Assembly (NCBI GenBank): GCA_020846875.1
Contig: JADLDB010000032.1
Location: 1-46,358, forward strand
DNA: 46,358 nt
DNA from: Myxococcales bacterium
Lineage (GTDB): Bacteria > Myxococcota > Myxococcia > Myxococcales > Myxococcaceae
Direction of reading: 5' to 3'
The notes under the pieces were generated by a model. It was not told the DNA's origin, made no database searches, and saw only the letters and a list, made by a program, of their open reading frames with translations. The position numbers and the translations under genes are program-made. The stretch's first letter is position 1. Each line of letters begins with the position of its first letter. This document shows, piece after piece, positions 7,949 through 16,539 of the stretch.

Positions 7949-8442
7949 CGGGCGTGCTCCGGCTTCCTGGCGCCCTCGAGGAGCTCCCGCTTGAGCGCCT
8001 TGAGGGGCTTCTTGCTGAAGGCGCCGGTGAAGAGGTCGTGCACCACCGCGTCGCCGCCGTCGATGGCCACCTTCCCTTCGCCCAGGGCCACCAGGAAGCA
8101 GCGCTCCGGGGTTCGGCAGTGGAGGAAGACGAGCGCCGTCTCGCCCACCGAGAAGTCCGCATCGCCGGGCACGAAGGCCTCGGTGGCGCCGGAGCGGCCG
8201 CCCAACTGCACCAGCGTCACCTCGCGCGGCCCGCTGCCCTTCAAGTCCTCTCCCACCAGAAGGCGGGTGTAGGTCTTCAGGTTCTTCCCGTCGGCCTGCG
8301 GCTCCGTCACGCGGGACAGCACCTGCACCAGCGCCACACGATCTGAGGCGGCGAAGCGCTGGGCCAGGGTGTGGGGAAGAATGGTGGAGGAGAGCGCGAC
8401 TGCCGGCAGCAGCACGCCCACGAGCAAGGCGGATCGCTTCAT
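7945..8442 (-). CDS. Exported hypothetical protein paired with the matrixin
   Basis: A 165-residue protein with a signal peptide (MKRSALLVGVLLPAVALSS), then a small beta-rich domain with the pattern SDRVALVQV..., TRLLVGEDLKG, VTLVQLGG, GDADFSVGETALVFL. I know no function for it. The layout, one exported protein with an LKG...GG...F..GE..L.FL pattern just upstream of a matrixin, is one I recall from other myxobacteria, but I cannot verify that here. Its stop codon overlaps the protease start by four bases, so the two are translationally coupled, and it may be a chaperone, inhibitor or partner of the protease (inference). The start is the ATG that opens the signal peptide; its ribosome binding site is weak. 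Confidence 0.75.
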   Translation of the reverse strand: MKRSALLVGVLLPAVALSSTILPHTLAQRFAASDRVALVQVLSRVTEPQADGKNLKTYTRLLVGEDLKGSGPREVTLVQLGGRSGATEAFVPGDADFSVGETALVFLHCRTPERCFLVALGEGKVAIDGGDAVVHDLFTGAFSKKPLKALKRELLEGARKPEHAR

Positions 8443-8500
8443 CGGGTTTGTGAGCCTACTCCGCAGCGGCCTCGAAGCGTACACCGGCCCGGAGGAACGC

Positions 8501-8881
8501 CTACAGCTTGTCGAGGATGAAGGCGGCCAGCAGATCGGCCTCGGGGCTGCCCGACTTCTTCTTCCCGTCGCCGCCCTTCGCGGCCGGGGCGCCCGCGGTG
8601 ACCTCGGTGAGGTACCCTTCGGCCACCTCGTAGGCGGTTTCCCCCACGATGCAGGAGTCGGCCATGTGCTCGGCGCCGAGATCGGCCAACTGGAGGATCG
8701 TCTTCACCCGGCCCACCAGCGCGTTCTTGTCCTCGCCGGACACCAGCCTGGAGAAGTGCACCGCCGGAGTGACGGGGTGGCTCGAGGCCCCCTCGCGGAC
8801 GACCAGCTTGCCGTCGACCAGATCGGCCTTGTCGCTGGTGGCCCACTCTTCGAGCGTCGTCTGGGGGAGAAAGAGCTTCAC
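8501..8881 (-). CDS. Conserved-looking hypothetical protein
   Basis: A 126-residue soluble protein with no recognised domain: an N-terminal part KLFLPQTTLEEWATSDKADLVDGKLVV, a helical middle, a low-complexity Ala/Gly/Lys linker (about 96-112) and a short helical end. It has no signal peptide or membrane segment. The start is GTG with GAGG ten bases upstream. It is divergent from trxA across about 97 bases, and 58 bases upstream of the exported protein gene on the same strand, so it could be the first gene of that run. The strong third-position GC supports it as real coding sequence. Confidence 0.7.
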   Translation of the reverse strand: MKLFLPQTTLEEWATSDKADLVDGKLVVREGASSHPVTPAVHFSRLVSGEDKNALVGRVKTILQLADLGAEHMADSCIVGETAYEVAEGYLTEVTAGAPAAKGGDGKKKSGSPEADLLAAFILDKL

Positions 8882-8978
8882 GCGGGTGCCACCTCGTTTT
8901 TGCTGCCCTGCACGGCCTACCTTCCGCTATTAAAACCCGAACCGCGGAAAGTCGAAACTCACAAGGGGTCAAATTCCG

Positions 8979-9305
8979 ATGTCCAAAGACACTGTCGCCG
9001 TCGCCGATGCCTCCTTCAAGGCCGAAGTCCTCGACTCCAGCGTGCCCGTGTTGGTCGACTTCTGGGCCACCTGGTGCGCCCCCTGCCGGGCGATCGCCCC
9101 GGCGCTGGAAGAGCTGGCGACGCAGTACAAGGGCAAGGTGAAGATCGCCAAGGTGGACGTGGACGAGAACCAGCAGGTCGCGCAGCAGTACGGGATCCGG
9201 TCCATCCCCACCCTGCTGCTCTTCAAGGGCGGCAAGGTGGTCGATCAACTGGTCGGCGCCGTACCCAAGGCGAAGCTGGAGGACAGCCTGAAGAAGGCGA
9301 TGTAG
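8979..9305 (+). CDS. trxA: Thioredoxin
   Basis: A 108-residue thioredoxin of normal length, a cytoplasmic dithiol reductant for ribonucleotide reductase and other oxidised proteins. The active site WCAPC has the redox cysteines C33 and C36 (the proline of the usual WCGPC is kept, the glycine is alanine), and the cis-proline lies in IPT at P77. The ATG has AGGGG about eleven bases upstream. It is followed after 19 bases by mgtE on the same strand. The divergent intergenic region upstream holds an AT-rich TATTAA at 8928-8933 that could be a -10 element, but no well-spaced -35 is visible. Confidence 0.95.
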   Translation: MSKDTVAVADASFKAEVLDSSVPVLVDFWATWCAPCRAIAPALEELATQYKGKVKIAKVDVDENQQVAQQYGIRSIPTLLLFKGGKVVDQLVGAVPKAKLEDSLKKAM

Positions 9306-9324
9306 GGGACTCGCTGGGGGCACC

Positions 9325-10734
9325 GTGCTCGGTCACCTGCTCAAGCCCGAGTACGAGGAGCTGATCGCCAAGAAGGACTGGGAGTCGCTGCGGATCGCCT
9401 TCGAGGAGGTCGATCCCGCCGACATCGCCGAGGTGCTGGAGGATCTGCCGGCCGCGGACTCGGGCGTCCTCTTCCGGATCCTCCCGCGCGACGTGGCGGG
9501 CGTGGCCTTCGAGTACCTTCCGCTCGAGCATCAGACCGAGATCGTCCAGACGCTGGGCAGCGAGCAGCTGACCAACGTGCTCAACGAGATGGCGCCGGAC
9601 GATCGCACGCGCCTCTTCGAGGAGCTGCCCGCGGAGGTCACCAAGCGGGCGCTGGAGCAGCTCAAGCCGGAAGAGCTCAAGGTGGCCCGGGCCCTGCTGG
9701 GCTACCCCGAGAGCTCCGCCGGCCGGTACATGACGCCGGAGTACCTGGCGCTCAAGCCGAGCATGACGGCCCAGGAGGCGCTCGACTACGTGCGCGCCAA
9801 CGGGAAGGGCCGCGAGACGTTGAACATCCTCTACGTGGTGGACGACAAGGGCATCCTGCTCGACGACGTGCGCCTCGCCGAGCTGGTGATGGCCCCGCCC
9901 CAGACGAGGGTGGCGGACGTGCCCAAGCGGGCCCTGGTGGCGCTGCAGGCGACCGCCAACCGCGCCGAGGTCCTCGAGGTGTTCGAGAAGTACGACCGGG
10001 TCGCCCTGCCGGTGACGGACAGCCGCGGGGCGATGGTGGGGATCATCACCGCCGACGACGTGCTGGACGTGGCCGAAGAGAAGGCCACCGAAGAAATCCA
10101 GAAGATGGGTGGTGTCGAGGCGCTGGACGCGCCGTACATGGACGTCGGCGCCTTCGAGATGATCAAGAAGCGCGGAAGCTGGCTGTCGGTGCTGCTGATC
10201 GGCGAGATGCTCACCACCACCGCCATGGGCTACTTCGAGCACGCGCTCGAGCAGGCGATCGTCCTGGCCCTCTTCGTCCCGCTGATCATCTCCTCGGGCG
10301 GCAACTCGGGTAGCCAGGCGACCTCGCTCATCATCCGCGCGCTGGCGGTCCGGGAAATCGGGCTCGGCGACTGGTGGCGCGTGCTGGTGCGCGAGCTGAG
10401 GTCCGGCCTCTTCCTCGGAGTGATGCTGGGGGCGATCGGCTTCACCCGCATCGTCCTGTGGGAAGGCCTGCACCACCTCGGCGTGATTCAGTCGAGCTAC
10501 GGCTCCCACTACCTGCTGGTGGGCCTCACCGTGGCCTGCAGCCTGGTGGGGGTGGTGCTCTTCGGCTCGGTGATCGGCTCCATGCTGCCCTTCATCCTGC
10601 GCCGCTTCGGCTTCGATCCCGCCACCGCCTCGGCGCCCTTCGTCGCCACGCTGGTCGACGTGACGGGCATCGTCATCTACTTCACCGCCGCCAGCCTGAT
10701 CCTCAGCGGGACGTTGCTCGGACCCGCGCCGTGA
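9325..10734 (+). CDS. mgtE: Magnesium transporter MgtE
   Basis: A 469-residue Mg2+ channel of the MgtE family, close to the usual 450-470. It has the N-terminal superhelical MgtE_N domain (about 20-130), two CBS domains (about 135-260) that sense cytoplasmic Mg2+, and a membrane domain of five helices from about residue 290. The conserved pore-side sequences PLIISSGGNSGSQA and FVATLVDVTGIVIYF are present. It starts at a GTG preceded by GGGGGC and follows trxA closely. Its last 32 bases overlap the convergent ribD gene on the other strand. Confidence 0.95.
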   Translation: MLGHLLKPEYEELIAKKDWESLRIAFEEVDPADIAEVLEDLPAADSGVLFRILPRDVAGVAFEYLPLEHQTEIVQTLGSEQLTNVLNEMAPDDRTRLFEELPAEVTKRALEQLKPEELKVARALLGYPESSAGRYMTPEYLALKPSMTAQEALDYVRANGKGRETLNILYVVDDKGILLDDVRLAELVMAPPQTRVADVPKRALVALQATANRAEVLEVFEKYDRVALPVTDSRGAMVGIITADDVLDVAEEKATEEIQKMGGVEALDAPYMDVGAFEMIKKRGSWLSVLLIGEMLTTTAMGYFEHALEQAIVLALFVPLIISSGGNSGSQATSLIIRALAVREIGLGDWWRVLVRELRSGLFLGVMLGAIGFTRIVLWEGLHHLGVIQSSYGSHYLLVGLTVACSLVGVVLFGSVIGSMLPFILRRFGFDPATASAPFVATLVDVTGIVIYFTAASLILSGTLLGPAP

Positions 10735-11809
10735 TCATCAGGTCGGGGCCGATCGGCCGGGCCTCGAGCTCCTCGAGCTGAAGGGCCTTCGCCGGCTCCT
10801 CCACCTCCAGCGCGCCGGTCCAGGTGCGGCCGGGATCGCCGAACAGCCTGGGCGCGACGAAGAGGATCACCTCGTCCGCCAGCCCCTCCTGGAGAAAGGA
10901 CTGGTGCACCAGCGAGCCGCCCTCCACCAGCAGGTGCATCAGGCCTTCCCTCACCAGCCGCTCCAGCACCGGGGCGAGGGCGACCTTCCCGTCGCGCCGC
11001 TCCAGCCGCCAGACCTCCACGCCGCGCGCGCGGAACGCCTCCGCCCGCGAGGTGCGATCGCCCAGCGCCAGGACGACGCGCCGCACGCCCGGCGCGTACA
11101 CCTTCGCCGCCGGATCCGTCACCAGGTCGGGATCGAGCACCAGCCGCGCCGGAGAGCGGCCCTGCGGCAGCCGCGTCGTCAGCTCGGGATCGTCGAAGCG
11201 CACGGTGGTGGAGCCGACGAGGATCGCGTCGCAGCGGTTCCTCAGCCGATGCGCTTCCTTCCGCGCCTCCGGGGAGGTGATCCACTTCGACTGGCCCGTG
11301 CCGGTGGCCAGCTTGCCGTCCAGGGTGATGCCGGCCTTCAGCGTCACGTACGCGCGCCCGGTGGTGATCGCCTTGAAGAAGGGGCGGTTCAGCTCATCGG
11401 CTTGGGCCCGCAGCACGTGGGGCAGCACCTCGAGGCCCGCCTTCACCAGCCGCCGCCTCCCCTTCCCGTCCACCAGCGGGTTGGGATCCGACGAGCCGTA
11501 GACGACGCGGGCGACGCCGGCCGCGATGATCGCTTCGGTGCAGGGCGGCGTGCGGCCGTAGTGGTTGCAGGGCTCCAGGGTGGAGTACAGCGTGGCGCCC
11601 TTCGCGCGCGTCCCGGCGGCCTTGAGGGCGACGATCTCTGCGTGCGGCTCGCCGGCCCTGGCGTGGAAGCCGCGCCCCACCACCTTGCCGCCCTTCACCA
11701 GCACCGCGCCCACGGCCGGGTTGGGGTGGGTGCGGCCCAGCGCCTTCTTCGCCTCGCCCAGCGCGAGCGCCATCAAGGCCTGGTCGCGGGCGCTGGGCTT
11801 CTTCGTCAC
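10703..11809 (-). CDS. ribD: Bifunctional riboflavin biosynthesis deaminase/reductase RibD
   Basis: A 368-residue two-domain enzyme. The N-terminal zinc deaminase has HAE (H56, E58) and PC...GRTPPC (C81, C90) and acts on diaminohydroxyribosylaminopyrimidine phosphate. The C-terminal reductase starts near residue 150 ([16 protein letters not shown]) and has [11 protein letters not shown]. These are the second and third steps of riboflavin synthesis. The start is the GTG at 11809, which shares GTGA with the nrdR stop, with AGGG eight bases before it. The rest of the rib pathway (ribE, ribBA, ribH) does not follow; instead the gene runs 32 bases into convergent mgtE. Confidence 0.95.
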   Translation of the reverse strand: MTKKPSARDQALMALALGEAKKALGRTHPNPAVGAVLVKGGKVVGRGFHARAGEPHAEIVALKAAGTRAKGATLYSTLEPCNHYGRTPPCTEAIIAAGVARVVYGSSDPNPLVDGKGRRRLVKAGLEVLPHVLRAQADELNRPFFKAITTGRAYVTLKAGITLDGKLATGTGQSKWITSPEARKEAHRLRNRCDAILVGSTTVRFDDPELTTRLPQGRSPARLVLDPDLVTDPAAKVYAPGVRRVVLALGDRTSRAEAFRARGVEVWRLERRDGKVALAPVLERLVREGLMHLLVEGGSLVHQSFLQEGLADEVILFVAPRLFGDPGRTWTGALEVEEPAKALQLEELEARPIGPDLMITARVRATSR

Positions 11810-12294
11810 GGCCTGGCCCTGCCCTTCACCGGCTTCTTCGGCTGCGTCTCGATGAGCTCCTTCAGCTCGTCCATGAACTCCGCGATGTCGCGGAAGCTGC
11901 GGTACACCGAGGCGAAGCGCACGTAGGCCACCTCGTCCAGCGCCGACAGCCGCTCCATCACCAACTCGCCCACCGTGCTCGACGGGATCTCCTTCTCGCC
12001 CAGCTCCTGCAGCGTGCGCTCGATCTCCGTCACCAGCGCCTCGACCTGCTCCACCGACACCGGGCGCTTCTCGCAGGCCTTCTTCAACCCCGCGAGCAGC
12101 TTGTCGCGATCGAACTGCTCGCGCCGCCCGTCCTTCTTCACCACCAGCGGGTTCAGCTCCTCCACCCGCTCGTAGGTGGTGAAGCGGCGCTTGCACGTCT
12201 CGCACTCGCGCCGCCTGCGGATGATGGTGCCCTCGGCGGAGTCGCGCGAGTCCAGCACGCGGGTGTCGGCGGCCTGGCAGAAGGGGCAGCGCAT
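11806..12294 (-). CDS. nrdR: Ribonucleotide reductase repressor NrdR
   Basis: A 162-residue regulator with an N-terminal zinc ribbon (CPFC at 3-6 and CETC at 31-34) and an ATP-cone domain from about residue 48, which senses ATP/dATP and represses nrd genes. The length is normal; the basic tail [10 protein letters not shown] is slightly longer than in many relatives. It starts six bases after glyA and its stop overlaps the ribD start, so glyA-nrdR-ribD form one tightly coupled unit. No NrdR box was located in the window. Confidence 0.96.
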   Translation of the reverse strand: MRCPFCQAADTRVLDSRDSAEGTIIRRRRECETCKRRFTTYERVEELNPLVVKKDGRREQFDRDKLLAGLKKACEKRPVSVEQVEALVTEIERTLQELGEKEIPSSTVGELVMERLSALDEVAYVRFASVYRSFRDIAEFMDELKELIETQPKKPVKGRARP

Positions 12295-12300
12295 GGCTCG

Positions 12301-13557
12301 TCAGCGGAGACGGGAGCGGTACAGCGGGAAGCCCCTGGTGAGCTCCTTCACCTCGTCCTTCACCTTCGCCAGGGCGCCCGCGTCGCCCGCGTGATCGAGC
12401 GCCTTGCCGATCAGCTTCGCCACCACCGCCATGTCGCTGGCGGTCATCCCCCGGGTGGTGATCGCCGGCGTCCCCACGCGGATCCCCGAAGAGACGGTGG
12501 GCTTCTCCGGATCGAAGGGGATCTGGTTCTTGTTCACGGTGATGTGCGCCAGCCCCAGCGCCTCCTCGGCCGCCTTGCCGGTCAGCGCCTTGGGCCGCAG
12601 GTCCACCAGCATCAGGTGGGTGTCGGTGCCGCCGGACACCAGGCGCAGCCCTTCCCTGGTGAGCCCCTCCGCCAGCGCCCGCGCGTTCTCCACCACCTGG
12701 TGCGCGTACACCTTGAACTCGGGCCGCAAGGCCTCGGCGAAGGCCACCGCCTTGGCGGCGATGATGTGCATCAACGGGCCGCCCTGGATGCCGGGAAAGA
12801 TCTGCGAGTTGATCGGCTTCGCCCAGTGCTCCTTCATCAGCACCAGGCCGGCGCGCGGGCCGCGCAGCGTCTTGTGGGTGGTGCTGGTGACGATGTCCGC
12901 GTGGGGCACGGGAGAGGGGTGCACCGCGCCCGCCACCAGCCCGGCGATGTGCGCCATGTCCACCATCAGCACCGCGCCCACAGAGTCGGCGATCTCCTTG
13001 AAGCGGTGGAAGTCGATGAAGCGCGGGTAGGCGGACGCGCCCACCACGACGATCCGCGGCTTGTGCTCCTTCGCCAGGTGCGCCGCCTGCGCGTAGTCGA
13101 TCCGCTCGCTCTCGCGCTCCAGCCCGTAGTGGACCACCTTGTACAGCTTGCCGGAGAAGTTGAAGGCCGCGCCGTGGGTGAGGTGCCCACCGGAGTTCAG
13201 ATCCAAGGACAGCATGGTGTCCCCCGGCTTCATCACCGCCATGAAGGCGCCCATGTTGGCCTGGCTGCCGGAGTGGGCCTGCACGTTGGCCGCCTGCGCC
13301 CCGAAGAGCTGGAGCGCCCGCTCGATCGCCAGCGCCTCCGCCTTGTCCACCTCCTCGCAGCCGCCGTAGTAGCGCTTGCCCGGGTAGCCCTCCGCGTACT
13401 TGTTGGTCAGCACGCTGCCGGCCGCCTCCAGCACCGCCGGGCTGACGAAGTTCTCGCTGGCGATCAGCTCGAGGCCCTCCTCCTGGCGCCGTGTCTCGGC
13501 CTGGATGATCTCGGAGATGGCGGGGTCGACCTGATCGAGGGGCGTCGTGTTCTCCAT
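12301..13557 (-). CDS. glyA: Serine hydroxymethyltransferase
   Basis: A 418-residue PLP enzyme that interconverts serine and glycine with tetrahydrofolate. Visible signatures: ELIASENF near residue 29, [12 protein letters not shown] at 58-68, [12 protein letters not shown] at 199-210 and the PLP lysine in [12 protein letters not shown] (K229). The ATG has GGAG seven bases upstream. It heads the glyA-nrdR-ribD unit and is divergent from the porin gene. Its leader contains a compact hairpin (13603-13624). Confidence 0.97.
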   Translation of the reverse strand: MENTTPLDQVDPAISEIIQAETRRQEEGLELIASENFVSPAVLEAAGSVLTNKYAEGYPGKRYYGGCEEVDKAEALAIERALQLFGAQAANVQAHSGSQANMGAFMAVMKPGDTMLSLDLNSGGHLTHGAAFNFSGKLYKVVHYGLERESERIDYAQAAHLAKEHKPRIVVVGASAYPRFIDFHRFKEIADSVGAVLMVDMAHIAGLVAGAVHPSPVPHADIVTSTTHKTLRGPRAGLVLMKEHWAKPINSQIFPGIQGGPLMHIIAAKAVAFAEALRPEFKVYAHQVVENARALAEGLTREGLRLVSGGTDTHLMLVDLRPKALTGKAAEEALGLAHITVNKNQIPFDPEKPTVSSGIRVGTPAITTRGMTASDMAVVAKLIGKALDHAGDAGALAKVKDEVKELTRGFPLYRSRLR

Positions 13558-13602
13558 ATGGCGGCTCCGCGTAGCGCCAAAGCCCCGGCCTCACAAGCGA
13601 TT

Positions 13603-13624
13603 GAGGCGCGGAAGACCGTGCCTC
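13603..13624 (-). other. Hairpin in the glyA leader
   Basis: GAGGCGCGG and CCGTGCCTC form a nine-pair stem (one G-T pair) around an AAGA loop, 46 bases upstream of the glyA start in the divergent region with the porin gene. There is no following U-run, so it is not an obvious terminator. It could shape the glyA leader RNA or be chance in GC-rich DNA. It does not resemble a riboswitch I recognise. Confidence 0.35.
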
Positions 13625-13705
13625 GATCAAGCCCCTCAGCGCCCTGGGGCGAGTCACCCCGAAGTCACCATTCCGTCAACAGGGCGCCGCGCGGTTCGGG
13701 GCAAG

Positions 13706-14965
13706 ATGCGTCCCATGGAGCGCCTGGCGACTGTCATGGTGATGCTGGCGGGTGCGGCGGCGTGGGCAGAGGACGAGGACTCGGCGGGGCCTTTGAAGAC
13801 GCGGCCGCGCTTCTCCCAGACAGACGGCGGAGTGCCTCCGGCGCTCGAGCCGCCGCCCGCCAGGGACTCCGCGGTGGTGAAGGCCGGCTTCGGCGAAGGC
13901 GTCACCGTGCAGAGCGGCGACTTCCGGCTCAACCTGCGCGGCCGCATGCAGGTGCAGGGCTTCGCGGTGGTGCCCACCGAGGAGGACTCCAGCGTCGCGC
14001 GGGCCAACGGGATCCTGATCCGCCGGGCGCGCCTCGCCCTCAAAGGCGAGCTTCCCTTCGCGCTGTCCTTCACGCTCCAGCTGGCCTTCGCCAAGCTGGA
14101 CATGGAGCCGGACTACTCGAACGTGCTGCGCGACTTCTACGCGGAGTGGCGGCGCTTCCGCGACGTGTCCGTGCGCTTCGGCCAGGGCAAGGTGCAGTAC
14201 GGCGTGGAGCGCGTCATCTCCTCCAGCGCCCAGCAGTTCGTCGATCGCTCGGTGGTGGTGGGCGAGTTCAACCTGGACCGCGACGTGGGGGTGACGCTCT
14301 TCTCCGACGATCTCTTCGGGCTGGGCGGGCGGCTGCAGTACGCCTTGAGCGTCTTCGGCGGCGACGGCCGCAACCGGATCGGCACCACCCCGGGCCTGCT
14401 CTACGCAGCGCGCCTGCGTGTGAGCCCCTTCGGGAAGTTCGACGAGAGGTGGGAGGGCGACCCGGATCGCAGCAGCGAGGCGCGCCTGGGGGTGGGCGGC
14501 GGCGTGGCCTACAACGTCCAGACGAACCGGCCGCGCTCGACGACGGCCACGCCGTACCAGGCGGCCAGCTTCGACTACCTCCACGCCGGCGCCGACCTGG
14601 TCTTCAAGTGGAGGGGGCTGTCGGTGGCCTCGGAGTTCTTCTACCGCCAGGCCGACGCGCCGTCCGAGACGCACACCGTGGCGGGTGCTCCGCTGACGGA
14701 GTACTCACGGTCGGGCTGGGGCTGGTTCGCCCAGGCCGGGTACTACGTGCTGCCGTGGCTGGAGCTGGGCGCGCGCTACGGCGACGCGCGGCCCTCCGAG
14801 GGCGCCGATCCGACTTTCACCCGCCTGAGGGAGCTCGGCGGCACGGTGAACTTCATGGTGCTCAAGCACGACCTGAAGCTGCAGCTCGACTACTTCTGGC
14901 TGGACGACGGGCACTTCGGCGACGGGCGGCACCAGGTGCGCGTGCAGGCGCAGCTCTTCTTCTGA
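13706..14965 (+). CDS. Phosphate-selective porin O/P family outer membrane protein
   Basis: A 419-residue outer membrane beta-barrel. A signal peptide (MERLATVMVMLAGAAAWA) precedes a proline-rich linker, then the typical OprP/OprO opening: GDFRLNLRGRMQVQG and RRARLALKGELPFALSFTLQ, followed by DFYAEWRRFRDVSVRFGQGKVQYGVER. The alternating strands continue to a C-terminal phenylalanine (QAQLFF), the usual barrel-assembly signal. OprO/OprP porins take up phosphate or polyphosphate, but the wider family includes other specificities and no Pst genes are near. The ATG at 13706 is chosen; another lies three codons later. It is on the opposite strand inside an otherwise minus-strand fab-rpiB-glyA-ribD region. 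Confidence 0.88.
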   Translation: MRPMERLATVMVMLAGAAAWAEDEDSAGPLKTRPRFSQTDGGVPPALEPPPARDSAVVKAGFGEGVTVQSGDFRLNLRGRMQVQGFAVVPTEEDSSVARANGILIRRARLALKGELPFALSFTLQLAFAKLDMEPDYSNVLRDFYAEWRRFRDVSVRFGQGKVQYGVERVISSSAQQFVDRSVVVGEFNLDRDVGVTLFSDDLFGLGGRLQYALSVFGGDGRNRIGTTPGLLYAARLRVSPFGKFDERWEGDPDRSSEARLGVGGGVAYNVQTNRPRSTTATPYQAASFDYLHAGADLVFKWRGLSVASEFFYRQADAPSETHTVAGAPLTEYSRSGWGWFAQAGYYVLPWLELGARYGDARPSEGADPTFTRLRELGGTVNFMVLKHDLKLQLDYFWLDDGHFGDGRHQVRVQAQLFF

Positions 14966-14979
14966 AGGGCGCCGGCCGG

Positions 14980-15336
14980 CTACCGGCGGACCGGGACGAG
15001 CCAGGCGTTGGCCTCGAGCTCGGTGGGCTGATCGGCGATGCTGGCCCCGGCCTCGCGGATCCAGTGCGCCTGGCTGAAGGCGTTGCCGCCCTTCGCGCAG
15101 ACGGCCTCGCGCAGCTTCTCGAAGGTCTCTTCGTCGGTCTTCTCGTGCGGCACCTTCACCCAGCCGATGTTCTCGGCCCCCTCCGGCACGTCCGGCGCGG
15201 ACGGGTAGTCGCGCACCCGGCACTCCCCGGGCACCATGCGCTCGATCTTCGCCGGCGTCTCCTTCACCAGGGGGCGGATCTCGGTGCGGCAGCCGGCCAG
15301 CGCCAACAGCCCCAGCACCACCAGGGCGCGGCTCAT
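14980..15336 (-). CDS. Small lipoprotein
   Basis: A 118-residue lipoprotein with the lipobox LAGC (C16) and a periplasmic domain of no recognised family. Two further cysteines lie at C39 and C80, plausibly a disulfide, and the domain ends in ANAWLVPVRR. Stretches such as GWVKVPHEKTDEETFEKLREAVCAKGGNAFSQA resemble small outer-membrane stress lipoproteins with a YbjQ/RcsF-like GG-NA pattern, but this is only a resemblance. The ATG at 15336 overlaps the rpiB stop by four bases (ATGA). It converges on the porin gene with a 14-base gap. Confidence 0.8.
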   Translation of the reverse strand: MSRALVVLGLLALAGCRTEIRPLVKETPAKIERMVPGECRVRDYPSAPDVPEGAENIGWVKVPHEKTDEETFEKLREAVCAKGGNAFSQAHWIREAGASIADQPTELEANAWLVPVRR

Positions 15337-15782
15337 CGCTTCGCCTCCACCTGGCGGATCTTCTCCACCCGGCCCGCGTGGCGCCCGCCCTCGAAGGACG
15401 TGGCGAGGAAGGCCTTGACGATCTCTGCCGCCAGCCCGGCGCCGGTGACGCGTTGGCCCAGGCACAGCACGTTGGCGTCGTTGTGGCCGCGGGCCATGCG
15501 GGCCTCGAACTCGGTGCGGCAGAGCGCGGCGCGAATGCCGTGCACCTTGTTGGCGGTGATGCTCATGCCGGTCCCGGTGCCGCAGACGAGGATCCCGAGC
15601 GCCGCCTGGCCCTGGGTGACGGCCGCGGCCACCTTCACCGCGTAGTCGGGGTAGTCGACGGGCGAGGTGTCCGTCGGGCCGAGCTCCAGGGCCTCGTGTC
15701 CCAGCTTCTTCAGCTCGGCGATCACCTCGGACTTCAAGGCGAAGCCGGCGTGATCGGAAGCGATCGCGACGGTGAGTGGCAT
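15333..15782 (-). CDS. rpiB: Ribose-5-phosphate isomerase B
   Basis: A 149-residue RpiB of normal length that interconverts ribose 5-phosphate and ribulose 5-phosphate. Seen in the sequence: SDHAGF (D10, H11), the catalytic cysteine in GILVCGTGTGMSI (C67), ARGHNDANVL with H100, and the phosphate-binding GGRHAGRVEKI near the end. The internal ATG at 15782 is used because the family motif starts there; its ribosome binding site is weak. It is coupled to a downstream lipoprotein gene by a four-base overlap. Confidence 0.95.
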   Translation of the reverse strand: MPLTVAIASDHAGFALKSEVIAELKKLGHEALELGPTDTSPVDYPDYAVKVAAAVTQGQAALGILVCGTGTGMSITANKVHGIRAALCRTEFEARMARGHNDANVLCLGQRVTGAGLAAEIVKAFLATSFEGGRHAGRVEKIRQVEAKR

Positions 15783-15825
15783 GCTGCACTTGTAGCCGCG
15801 CGGGCGGTGAAGCTCAATCAGGCCC

Positions 15826-15903
15826 TCAGGGGCCGTCGGAGGGCTCGTCACCGAAGAGCGCCGCCACCGCGAGCTCGATGGCGTCGAAGGGCTCCGCTCT
15901 CAC
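15826..15903 (-). CDS. Possible 25-residue small ORF
   Basis: In the 145-base gap between the small lipoprotein gene and rpiB, a GTG-initiated frame reads VRAEPFDAIELAVAALFGDE and ends SDGP before a TGA. Most of its codons end in G or C, as in real genes here. No good ribosome binding site precedes it. It may be a micro-protein, the decayed end of a larger gene, or chance. Confidence 0.22.
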   Translation of the reverse strand: MRAEPFDAIELAVAALFGDEPSDGP

Positions 15904-15927
15904 CCGTCGGCGCCGCCTTCTCCGGCT

Positions 15928-16173
15928 TCAGTTCTCCCCACCCTGCTGGAGCTTCCAGCGGCTCTCCTCGAGCCGGTAGATCGCTTCCTTCCCGCAGCCC
16001 ATCACCTTCACCTTCGTCGAGCTGATCATCTTCTCGAGCTCTTCGTACTCGAGCTCCTGCTCGCCGCACTCCAGGTACTGCGAGGCCCGGGGCCCCAGCT
16101 CCTTCTTGAGCTGCACCAGGGGGGTGGAGCAGCCGGCCAGCGACAACGCGATGACAATGCCGAGCGTCTTCAT
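15928..16173 (-). CDS. Small lipoprotein, paralogue of the next gene upstream
   Basis: An 81-residue lipoprotein (lipobox LAGC, C15). Its mature part contains ASQYLECGEQELEYEELE, then VKVMGCGKEAIYRLEESRW. This aligns with the neighbouring 99-residue lipoprotein: both have A-S-x-x-L-x-C, a leucine five residues on, GC 21-25 residues later, and A-x-Y after that. The two domain cysteines (C36, C60) probably form a disulfide. An AGGAG seven bases before the ATG is strong. No function is known to me; I recall similar short C...V-x-GCG...A-x-Y domains in other myxobacterial lipoproteins. Confidence 0.85.
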   Translation of the reverse strand: MKTLGIVIALSLAGCSTPLVQLKKELGPRASQYLECGEQELEYEELEKMISSTKVKVMGCGKEAIYRLEESRWKLQQGGEN

Positions 16174-16183
16174 GTCGGTTCTC

Positions 16184-16483
16184 CTACAGCGCTCCCGGCG
16201 CCCTGGCGTCCTCGGTGGGCGGGACGGTGTCGTTGAGGAAGAGCGGCCCCGACGCGGTGTTGAGCCGCACGTACACCGCCCGCCGGGCGCAGCCCGACAC
16301 GCCCAGGTACACCGGGCCCACCTCGTCGGTGGCCAATTCCTGTACCTGCAGCTTGTCTGGCGAGCAGGCCAGCTCGAAGGACGCGCGCAAGAGCACCCGC
16401 TGCCTGGCCGCGTCGAAGCTGACGGGCGTGACACAGGCCGTGGCCGAGAAGCCCAGCGCGACCAAGACGAGCAGGCTCCGCAT
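16184..16483 (-). CDS. Small lipoprotein, paralogue of the next gene downstream
   Basis: A 99-residue lipoprotein with signal MRSLLVLVALGFSATAC (C17). The mature part holds ASFELACSPDKLQVQELA and VYLGVSGCARRAVYVRLN, matching the C...GC...A-x-Y pattern of the 81-residue gene that starts ten bases downstream. The ATG is preceded by GGAG at five bases. The C-terminal tail after the shared domain (GPLFLNDTVPPTEDARAPGAL) is unique. The pair lies between fabF and rpiB and most likely arose by tandem duplication. Confidence 0.85.
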   Translation of the reverse strand: MRSLLVLVALGFSATACVTPVSFDAARQRVLLRASFELACSPDKLQVQELATDEVGPVYLGVSGCARRAVYVRLNTASGPLFLNDTVPPTEDARAPGAL

Positions 16484-16539
16484 ACCCTCTCCGTGCCTCC
16501 ATCGTCCACGCGGCCTCTCCCCAGGGGGAGCGGGTGGCC

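Noticed and set aside
10703-13657. A single large fusion protein covering ribD, nrdR and glyA
   Set aside because: Only the ribD part is in the coding frame; nrdR and glyA are complete genes in another frame, with their own starts.
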